A stretch of 64,000 nucleotides of DNA, from assembly GCF_014529935.1 (NCBI RefSeq), contig NZ_JACVFC010000003.1, forward strand, positions 124,001 through 188,000, written 5' to 3'. Every line of letters begins with the position of its first letter. The stretch's first letter is position 1. The notes under the pieces are model-generated. The model was given only the letters and a program-made list of their open reading frames with translations, had not been told where the DNA came from and made no database searches. This stretch comes from Chitinophaga qingshengii. GTDB taxonomy: Bacteria; Bacteroidota; Bacteroidia; Chitinophagales; Chitinophagaceae. Position numbers and translations under genes: made by a program. Positions 57,860-64,000 of this stretch are shown here, in pieces.

Positions 57860-58001
57860 AAAACGATTTTTTTTGTGTTAGATATTTTGGTGATAAAGCG
57901 ATGTCGGGCAGTCATAACAGCTGCCTGTGTTTTCCGTTGTTTGTAGGTATTGAAGTTTCTTTCAGTAACGTGTTTTAAGCTGTAAAAAGATGTTGGTTGA
58001 A

Positions 58002-58025
58002 GTTTATGCAAAGGTTTGCATAAAC
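58002..58025. promoter_or_regulatory. Perfect 11-bp inverted repeat upstream of susC, operator-like
   Basis: GTTTATGCAAA (58002-58012) and TTTGCATAAAC (58015-58025) are perfect inverted arms around GG. The core TGCAAA/TTTGCA resembles operators of LacI/GalR-type sugar regulators. It lies 14 bp after the GH95 stop and about 143 bp before the SusC start codon. No T-run follows on the minus strand, so it is not a terminator. Confidence 0.5.
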
Positions 58026-58038
58026 GGTGAAAAAAAAT

Positions 58039-60534
58039 TTACATGACTTTCATGAGTTGACTGTTGAGCTTTATGACTTCGTTTTTCCGGGTGGGATAAC
58101 TCACAGATTGGCTGCCTGCCTTAACGTGCAGGGGGCCGCCAAGTCTGGATGTGATAGTTGCCTGTTTCAGTTTTCCGTTTTGCCAGGTTATATCTACTAC
58201 AAATCCGCCACGGGCGCACAGTCCGGACACCTGTCCGCTGGCCAGCGCATCGGGGAGGGAAGGCAGTAATGCCAGTTCAAAGGTACCGTCGTCTTTCCGG
58301 TGCTGGCTTTGCAGCAGCATTTCCGCTATGGCAGCGGTGGCGCCGAAATTACCATCGATCTGAAAAGGCGGGTGATTATCAAAGAGGTTGGGTAATGTTT
58401 TTTTGGTGAGCAGTCCGGATAACAAACGAAAGGCATGGTTACCATCATGCAGGCGGTTCCACATATTGATTTTCCAGGCAAGGCTCCAGCCGGTGCCATC
58501 GTCGCCGCGGCCTTCCAGTGTTTTGCGGGCAGCCGCCGCCAGTTCGGGGGTACCGTCCATGGTGATCTGGTTACCGGGGTATAATCCAAACAGGTGAGAT
58601 GTGTGGCGGTGATGCGGTTCTACTTCCTTGTAATCTTCCGCCCATTCCATGATACGGCCGGTAGCGGGACTGATACGCACCGGCGCCAGCCGTTGCAGCG
58701 CGGTGGCACAGGAATCCCGGAAAGCCCGGTCTATGCCCAGTTGCTGCGCTGCTGCGATACAATTACCCAACAGGTCCCGGATGATTTCTATATCCATGGT
58801 AGCGCCGTAGGTAAAAACGGATTGCTGACCATCAGGCAGCAGGAAAGCATTTTCGGGAGAATAGGAGGGGTTGGTGACCAGTTTACCCGCACAAACCGTT
58901 CCTGCAGGTGCTTCCACGAGGAAGTCGAGTATAAATTCCGCCGCGCCTTTCATCAAAGGGTAGCCGCGCCGGGAAAGGAATTGTTTATCTCCTGTATAAG
59001 TATAATGTTCCCACAGATGTTGTGCCAGCCAGGCGGCGCCCATGGGCCATATTCCCTGCGGGCCATCGGCTGGCGCGGTAAAACCCCAGGCATCGGTCAG
59101 ATGGTGTACGACCCATCCTCTGGCGCCGTAGGTCTGCCGTGCAGTACGGGCGCCGGGTTTGGACAGCTCTTCTTCCAGGTCGAACAACGGCTGATGCAGT
59201 TCGCTCAGGTTTGTGATTTCTGCCGGCCAGTAGTTCATCTGTATGTTGATGTTGGTATGATAGTCGGCATTCCATGGTGGCGTCATCTGCCAGGCCCAGA
59301 TGCCTTGCAGGTTGGCCGGCATTACCCCCGGTTGTGAACTGGAGATCAGCAGGTAACGGCCGAACTGAAAATAGAGTGCTACCAGGCCTGGATCGGGGCT
59401 ACCGGTACGTTTAGCGTACGCCAATCGTTCATCGGTAGGCATGTTAGCCGCTACGGTATCGGGTGTATCAAAACGTAACGCGGAGCGGTCGGCATACCGG
59501 CGATATGCCGCGATATGCGCCGTTTTCAGCGTATTATATGTTTTGGCGGCAACTGCTTTCGCATGGCTGCGGCATAGTTGTACCGGATCTGTATTAACAG
59601 TGGTGATGCCTTTAGTGAGATTTTTCAGGCCGGGATAATTGGTAGCGCCGGTGATATATAAAACAGCGTCGTTGGCATTTTCTACATGCAGTATGCCTTC
59701 TTTTACGTATATCCGTCCGCCGTTAGTCACCACTTTGGCGCGTGCGGCGAATTTGATGCCGCGTGCTGTGCCGCTGGTATCTTTGACAGGCAGCCGCCCT
59801 TCGAGCAGCAACGCTGTGGGATCTGTTGCATCGGTGATACAATGGGCATCCTGCTGACGTTTCAGGGTAAGCCTGAAGTTGACGTTACCGGGTTTACTGG
59901 CCGTGAATTTTACGACTACCGCGTTGTCTGCCAGCGATGCAAAATTCTCCCGGACATATGTTATGCCATTGGAGGTATATTTTACAGTAGCTATGGCTGT
60001 TGCCAGATCCAGGCTGCGGCTGTATGCTGTAGCTTCGGTGGCAGGCTGGTCCAGCCACACTTCTCCCAGTGATTGATAGGGCTTTATTCTTTTCGGGATG
60101 CCCAGCATGGTTTCGCCGGCGAGTTTTACAGCTTCATTATTTTTGTTTTCAAACAGCAGCCGTCTTACCTCCGGCAGGGATTTTAAGGCCGCTGGATTAT
60201 CGGCATCCATCGGATAGCCGTCCCATAAAGTACTTTCGTTTAACTGTATCCGTTCATCTGCTACGCCGCCGAATATCATAGCACCCATGCGGCCGTTACC
60301 GATCGGTAAGGCTTCTTCCCATACCCGGGCGGGGTTCCGGTACCATAATATGTTTTCACCTGATGGTTTATTCACCTGCCCGCTGCAATGCGCCCTGTCT
60401 TCCCATTTGGCGGTGACGTCAGTAGCCCTTTCCGCCGCAGGGGCGGCGGTTTGCGCATGTACAGCAGTGGCGTATAACACCATTCCTGTTATCCAGCTAT
60501 ATCGTTTGTACGCGGAACTTGTAGGTTGTAACAT
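58039..60534 (-). CDS. Glycoside hydrolase family 95 (alpha-L-fucosidase type)
   Basis: An 831-residue exported enzyme; the signal peptide ends near AVHAQ. The GH95 N-terminal signature LWYRNPARVWEEALPIGNGR and MGAMIFGGVADERIQLNE is clear. Active-site regions match those described for bifidobacterial AfcA: HTNINIQMNYW with two Asn near residues 427-429, EWAEDYKEVEPHHRHTSHL near 628 with the catalytic acid, and FQIDGNFG near 721. Known members are inverting alpha-1,2-L-fucosidases, with some alpha-galactosidase-type activities on plant glycans. It is transcribed after GH29 (133 bp away) and before SusC. Periplasmic or surface removal of fucose from imported or captured glycans is inferred. Confidence 0.93.
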   Translation of the reverse strand: MLQPTSSAYKRYSWITGMVLYATAVHAQTAAPAAERATDVTAKWEDRAHCSGQVNKPSGENILWYRNPARVWEEALPIGNGRMGAMIFGGVADERIQLNESTLWDGYPMDADNPAALKSLPEVRRLLFENKNNEAVKLAGETMLGIPKRIKPYQSLGEVWLDQPATEATAYSRSLDLATAIATVKYTSNGITYVRENFASLADNAVVVKFTASKPGNVNFRLTLKRQQDAHCITDATDPTALLLEGRLPVKDTSGTARGIKFAARAKVVTNGGRIYVKEGILHVENANDAVLYITGATNYPGLKNLTKGITTVNTDPVQLCRSHAKAVAAKTYNTLKTAHIAAYRRYADRSALRFDTPDTVAANMPTDERLAYAKRTGSPDPGLVALYFQFGRYLLISSSQPGVMPANLQGIWAWQMTPPWNADYHTNINIQMNYWPAEITNLSELHQPLFDLEEELSKPGARTARQTYGARGWVVHHLTDAWGFTAPADGPQGIWPMGAAWLAQHLWEHYTYTGDKQFLSRRGYPLMKGAAEFILDFLVEAPAGTVCAGKLVTNPSYSPENAFLLPDGQQSVFTYGATMDIEIIRDLLGNCIAAAQQLGIDRAFRDSCATALQRLAPVRISPATGRIMEWAEDYKEVEPHHRHTSHLFGLYPGNQITMDGTPELAAAARKTLEGRGDDGTGWSLAWKINMWNRLHDGNHAFRLLSGLLTKKTLPNLFDNHPPFQIDGNFGATAAIAEMLLQSQHRKDDGTFELALLPSLPDALASGQVSGLCARGGFVVDITWQNGKLKQATITSRLGGPLHVKAGSQSVSYPTRKNEVIKLNSQLMKVM

Positions 60535-60587
60535 TCATCTGTTGTTTTACAGGGACAACAGGAGGAAATTATAAAATAAATAGCATC

Positions 60588-60613
60588 ACCGGCGGCAAAT
60601 TTCAGCCACCGGT
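60588..60613. other. Imperfect hairpin between GH29 and GH95 genes
   Basis: ACCGGCGGC (60588-60596) pairs with GCCACCGGT (60605-60613) except for one mismatch, around an 8-base loop. No strong T-run follows on either strand, so it is more likely an RNA processing or stability element than a full terminator. Confidence 0.3.
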
Positions 60614-60667
60614 AAAATAATACCAGCAATTGATTAATTAATATTTGAAGCGACAGGAAACAGGGCA

Positions 60668-61975
60668 CTATTTCACTATCGGAAGGGTTTCTGTATTACT
60701 ATCTGTTTCCAGAGCAATCACATATTGTAATTTCCCTTTCAGCCCGGTGGGTAGTGTTAGCCGATAAGTAGTATCTGTTGTTGTCAGCATTACATTAGCG
60801 CCGCTCATCGTGTGTGCGTTCCTGATATGAACACCAGGAATAGCTTTCAGGGATATTTCCGGAAGAAGCGTATTCAATACATGTATATAGATACGTTTGC
60901 CCTGGCGGGTGGTGACATAGTCTTTAGCCGGTTCGTAAGGACCGCCCAGGGTGTTGTAAACCGCCGTGCCGTTGAGTTTCAGCCAGTCGCCGATTTCTTT
61001 CAGGCGTTTGACCTGCCGTGCTTCAATGCGGCCGTCGGGCATGGGACCTACGTTTAACAGCAGGTTACCGTTGCTGCCGGCGGTTTGGGAGAGTATAGAC
61101 AAACATTTGTCCAGGGATTCCATTTTATCATTCGGTTTCCAGGCCCATTGCTGGCAGATAGTAAAACAACTTTCCCAGGGAGTAGACATATTTAAACGAC
61201 CTATCACTCTTTCAGGGGTGTCGTAGTCGCCTATCATTTTACCGGCATCGATGTTTTTGTTTTCCATTGCTGCAAACTCTTTCCCCAGGCGATTGTTGGT
61301 AATAATGGAAGGTTTCAGCTGCGTAACATAGGCATAGATCTCCTTGCCCAAATCATCCGTCCAGGGGCTTTCCCATTGTCCATCAAACCAAAGCATGTAA
61401 GGATCATATTGCTCAATCAGTTCTTTCAGCTGGTGTTTCATATAAGCCACGTATTTGCCCATATCCGACTTTGGGTCGGGCTGGGCGTTGTAGGCCGAAT
61501 GAAGCGGATAATCAGGATGATGCCAGTCCAATACAGAATAGTAAATGCAGAATTTGATGCCCTGCTTTTTACAGGCTGCCTGTAAGGCTTTTACAATATC
61601 TTTTCGATAGGGCGTGTTGGAAATGTTGTAATCCGTGTATTTCGTGGGCCATAAACAAAACCCGTCGTGGTGGCGGGCGGTAATGGTTAAATACTTCATC
61701 CCTGCATCCTTGGCCGCTTTAACGCAGGCGTCCGCATCAAACAATACGGGATTAAACTCTTTGTATAAACTGTCATAGTCGCTGATAGGTACTTCTTTGT
61801 CCCTGCTCCAGCCTATTTCGGCGCCTCGGAGGCTAACGGGGCCCCAGTGAATAAACATGCCGAAGCGGTCGTTCATAAACTGCCGGAGCGCGGTTGTTTT
61901 CGACGGCGTTTGTGCGTACCCGTAAGAAACGCAGACGGATAGCAAAAACGAGAGGAACAGGTGGTTTGTTTTCAT
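60668..61975 (-). CDS. Glycoside hydrolase family 29 alpha-L-fucosidase
   Basis: A 435-residue exported enzyme; the signal peptide ends near GYAQT. The catalytic barrel shows FGMFIHWGPVSLRG, YLTITARHHDGFCLWPTKYT and the nucleophile region MLWFDGQW, with Asp near residue 197. Later segments such as LLNVGPMPDGRIE fit the family. GH29 enzymes are retaining exo-alpha-L-fucosidases. The acid/base residue is not conserved across the family, so I do not name it. The C-terminal domain (about 350-435) is a short beta-domain. It sits 15 bp after the SUKH gene and upstream of GH95, so two fucosidases with different linkage preferences are probably produced together. Confidence 0.95.
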   Translation of the reverse strand: MKTNHLFLSFLLSVCVSYGYAQTPSKTTALRQFMNDRFGMFIHWGPVSLRGAEIGWSRDKEVPISDYDSLYKEFNPVLFDADACVKAAKDAGMKYLTITARHHDGFCLWPTKYTDYNISNTPYRKDIVKALQAACKKQGIKFCIYYSVLDWHHPDYPLHSAYNAQPDPKSDMGKYVAYMKHQLKELIEQYDPYMLWFDGQWESPWTDDLGKEIYAYVTQLKPSIITNNRLGKEFAAMENKNIDAGKMIGDYDTPERVIGRLNMSTPWESCFTICQQWAWKPNDKMESLDKCLSILSQTAGSNGNLLLNVGPMPDGRIEARQVKRLKEIGDWLKLNGTAVYNTLGGPYEPAKDYVTTRQGKRIYIHVLNTLLPEISLKAIPGVHIRNAHTMSGANVMLTTTDTTYRLTLPTGLKGKLQYVIALETDSNTETLPIVK

Positions 61976-61990
61976 AAGTGGTTTTTTAGA

Positions 61991-62557
61991 TCAGGTCAGT
62001 ACCTTAAATCCTTCAAAGACCGCTTTCAGCGGCTGTGTATGGAAATTTAGAACGGATTTGAAATGTTCAGGGGAAGTAACCTTCCGGATAAATTCCGGTA
62101 AAGAATTACCGGCGAAATAAATACCGGAAGAAAAAGCGGTGCAATAGATAGGATATTCTCCGTCGGGAAGCGGGTGCCGCATATCCCAGAATAAAAAATC
62201 TTCGTTTTCACTGCGGGCGAATGGTATGGCATGTTCAATCAGTTCAATTCCCTGCGGGTCTTCACGGATCACAAATAACGGCGGGTTCAGATAGTCATCA
62301 AACAAAAACTTTATTTTGCGGTGTTGTACCAGCCAGGAGTCCGGGTAATCACCCAATGGCACATAAACGAGGAACAGCTCGCAGAGCCTTCCATAGCCCA
62401 GTTCTTTGCAAAATGCCTGATAGGAAGGTGGAAAGGCGCGTCCATCCGGGAAACGGAACGTATCCAGGTAGGTGCTGTCTCCTGGTGTATGTGTGTGGGA
62501 ATGATTCGTTACTATTTTCTCGTACATGCGAATGAAAGTAGTGACTTTTTTTAGCAT
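61991..62557 (-). CDS. SMI1/KNR4 (SUKH) family protein
   Basis: A 188-residue protein. FPPSYQAFCKELGYGRLCELFLVYVP is the family opening (written here in shortened view: FPPSYQAFCKELGYGRL), followed by PPLFVIREDPQGIELIEHAIPFARSE in separate strands and a GEYPIYCTAFSSGIYFAG segment. SUKH proteins are often immunity factors of toxin systems, but no toxin gene is adjacent. The ATG at 62557 gives MLKKVTTFIR; an alternative ATG at 62527 gives MYEKIVTNH, closer to many homologues in length. It ends 15 bp before the GH29 start, so it may be co-transcribed with the fucosidases, although a shared role is not evident. Confidence 0.78.
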   Translation of the reverse strand: MLKKVTTFIRMYEKIVTNHSHTHTPGDSTYLDTFRFPDGRAFPPSYQAFCKELGYGRLCELFLVYVPLGDYPDSWLVQHRKIKFLFDDYLNPPLFVIREDPQGIELIEHAIPFARSENEDFLFWDMRHPLPDGEYPIYCTAFSSGIYFAGNSLPEFIRKVTSPEHFKSVLNFHTQPLKAVFEGFKVLT

Positions 62558-62766
62558 CGGTGTAAAAACTTCGGCAAGCCCATTTTTTAAGGCTGCTGAG
62601 TTTGGAGGTGATGGCCGTCATCCTGTATTCCAGGATATAGCTGTACATTTTGTGAACGGGTTGTTATAGGGAAGAATTAGAGGCTCAGGTTTCCAATAAA
62701 TAATGATCAAACCATTGACTTGTGTCAAAAACGGGGATTGTTAATTTAATTACTATTTTTACATAT

Positions 62767-63150
62767 ATGAGTAATGCAGTAGTTAATTTTGATCATATCA
62801 GCGACTGGTTTTGGGATATTATCAGCCGCGCAGCGGAGAACAGAAACACCCTGCGGGAAATCCTGCTGGCTATGGATAAAGCAGACATCCTGCGATTCCA
62901 GGAGCAGTTTGTAGATGCAGCCGTGGAACTACAGGACGAGCCTTTTACAGACTATATGGAGGAATCGGAAGATGGCATAGAAGACATTTCCCACTGGGTT
63001 GTGAGTAGAGGAAAAACGTTTTACGCCGATATCGTGGAACACCCTGAAAAAATACCCCGTACTGTAACCGGTAACACAGATGTTATTTTGTATGGTATTG
63101 CAGATGAAGTTTGTGTAGATAAGTTTGGGGAATCCACTGGTATTTATTGA
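62767..63150 (+). CDS. DUF4240 domain protein
   Basis: A 127-residue acidic protein. The opening FDHISDWFWDIISRAAENR and the later ILRFQEQFVDAAVELQ follow the DUF4240 pattern, a family of unknown function often found near SUKH-like and other small proteins. The frame is open upstream to a GTG at 62722, but the ATG at 62767 (MSNAVVNFDH) is the natural start. Its stop codon overlaps the likely TTG start of the next gene. It is divergent from the SUKH gene, with about 209 bp between starts. Confidence 0.75.
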   Translation: MSNAVVNFDHISDWFWDIISRAAENRNTLREILLAMDKADILRFQEQFVDAAVELQDEPFTDYMEESEDGIEDISHWVVSRGKTFYADIVEHPEKIPRTVTGNTDVILYGIADEVCVDKFGESTGIY

Positions 63151-63746
63151 GGCGTGATAAACTTTTGGTAATCGTCATACATCCACCTATAAAAGAAAAT
63201 ACATTGGAGAGAGAGCAATATGATTTATTTACTTCCCTGGTAGACGTTTACAGCCAGGCCATGAAGGAGGTGAATACCGAAGCGCTGTTCAGGGAAAGGA
63301 ATACGCTTGAAAGGGTGACCGGAATGATGGCGTGGAACCTGCTGCCCTACGATCAAAGAAGGAACCGGCGATGGCAGCTGCTCCAGATATTGATGAAAGG
63401 GGGAGATGAGGAGGGTAGGTTTAAATTTAATCATCTGTTTTGTCAATGGGACGATAAAGTGACCGCCGCCATTCAGCTGTTGGAGTCGCTGATGCCGGAT
63501 GAACAGGACCCGGTAGAGAAAGGGTTGTTGTTCAGGCTGCATGCTATGTTTTTGACCGAACAGTATTTACTGAATATTAATAAAGATCCCGAAAGGTCGC
63601 TGCACAACGATTATTATGTTATGATGGGCGCGATGGATGATTTCTACCAGAGTAAGCACGCTATGCAGGTAGGTGTAGCTGACCTGCAATCCCATTTTAC
63701 AGAGATGTATAGAAACTGGGAAAAAAGACCCTATAGAGATGTTTAA
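63147..63746 (+). CDS. Hypothetical helical protein
   Basis: I do not recognise this protein. The frame encodes 199 residues from a TTG at 63147 that overlaps the TGA of the DUF4240 gene; a second in-frame TTG lies at 63204 and there is no good ATG near the 5' end, so the start is uncertain. It is rich in Glu, Arg, Leu and Met and looks all-helical (LVDVYSQAMKEVNTEALFRE, MKGGDEEGRFKFNHLF). There is no signal peptide or membrane segment. Overlap with the gene upstream suggests translational coupling, hence a joint role with the DUF4240 protein. Confidence 0.6.
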   Translation: MRRDKLLVIVIHPPIKENTLEREQYDLFTSLVDVYSQAMKEVNTEALFRERNTLERVTGMMAWNLLPYDQRRNRRWQLLQILMKGGDEEGRFKFNHLFCQWDDKVTAAIQLLESLMPDEQDPVEKGLLFRLHAMFLTEQYLLNINKDPERSLHNDYYVMMGAMDDFYQSKHAMQVGVADLQSHFTEMYRNWEKRPYRDV

Positions 63747-64000
63747 ACCAGATAAGTTTGCAGCATCCACAGGCATCCCTTACCCCTTGATTACATTAGT
63801 GTAAAGAAATTTTTAATATTAAATTAGATTATATTATATATAATACAATATATTTGTTGGCAGGTAATAGAGCGCTGTTACATGTTATTGATGAATTATC
63901 CCGTACCTGAATGTAAATAAATACCTATGTAGCCCATTGATAGTACCCTGTCAGTAGAGGTGATCCCAATTCTATCGTATATGCCGGAGCGGTGTATACA
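63747..64000. other. A/T-rich intergenic tail
   Basis: No gene is visible in these last 254 bases. They include a 14-bp palindrome TATTATATATAATA at 63832-63845, probably a by-product of A/T richness, and a promoter-like element listed separately. Confidence 0.4.
63849..63856 (+). promoter_or_regulatory. Candidate -7 element (TATATTTG)
   Basis: An exact match to the Bacteroidota TAnnTTTG -7 consensus, in an A/T-rich stretch. No clear TTTG -33 element is present upstream. If real, it would drive a gene lying beyond the window. Confidence 0.25.

Noticed and set aside
62349..62648. Minus-strand open frame of 99 codons overlapping the SUKH gene start
   Set aside because: Most of it overlaps the SUKH gene in another frame and it has no recognisable domain.

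Overview
The window reads as chromosome of a Bacteroidota bacterium, most likely a Chitinophaga-type soil or plant-associated member of the Chitinophagaceae. The evidence is a giant surface protein with a type IX secretion (T9SS) type B sorting domain beside a PorP/SprF gene, a SusC/SusD pair with fucosidases, start codons mostly without Shine-Dalgarno sequences, and A/T-rich TAnnTTTG-like promoter sequences. No tRNA, rRNA, CRISPR array, insertion sequence or prophage was recognised.

Region 1 (1-21378, + strand) is a surface-adhesin operon. A protein of at least 5602 residues, whose 5' end lies outside the window, carries LamG-like modules, 36 Calx-beta repeats, a DUF11 domain and a gliding-motility (CHU_C type) C-terminal domain. 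A PorP/SprF partner, a TPR/PD40/OmpA protein and a lipoprotein of unknown family follow, and a clear intrinsic terminator closes the set. The layout recalls SprB-SprF of gliding Bacteroidota.

Region 2 (21379-24347, +) is a compact operon: an XRE repressor fused to pentapeptide repeats, a DrrA/DrrB-like ABC exporter and a barstar-like protein. Three TACAAC direct repeats exactly 21 bp apart precede the regulator.

Region 3 (24348-50902, +) is the most striking part. After a 650-bp leader rich in hairpins comes a single 7697-residue hybrid PKS-NRPS: AL-ACP-KS-AT-ACP-aminotransferase, then C-A(MT)-PCP, C-A(MT)-PCP, C-A-PCP, C-A-PCP and a terminal C domain with no thioesterase. The front end matches the domain logic of mycosubtilin/iturin synthases and predicts a beta-amino fatty acid joined to four amino acids, two of them N-methylated. 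Downstream lies an 888-residue ferritin-like protein of the VioB/RebD type. The exporter of region 2 is a plausible export or immunity partner.

Region 4 (50903-52964) holds a SUKH (SMI1/KNR4) protein divergent from a GNAT acetyltransferase fused to ankyrin-like repeats. Region 5 (52965-62557, - strand) is a fucose-targeting polysaccharide utilisation locus: SUKH protein, GH29, GH95, SusC, SusD. A perfect 11-bp inverted repeat lies upstream of susC. Region 6 (62558-64000) has a DUF4240 protein overlapping an unrecognised helical protein gene, then an A/T-rich tail with a candidate outward promoter.
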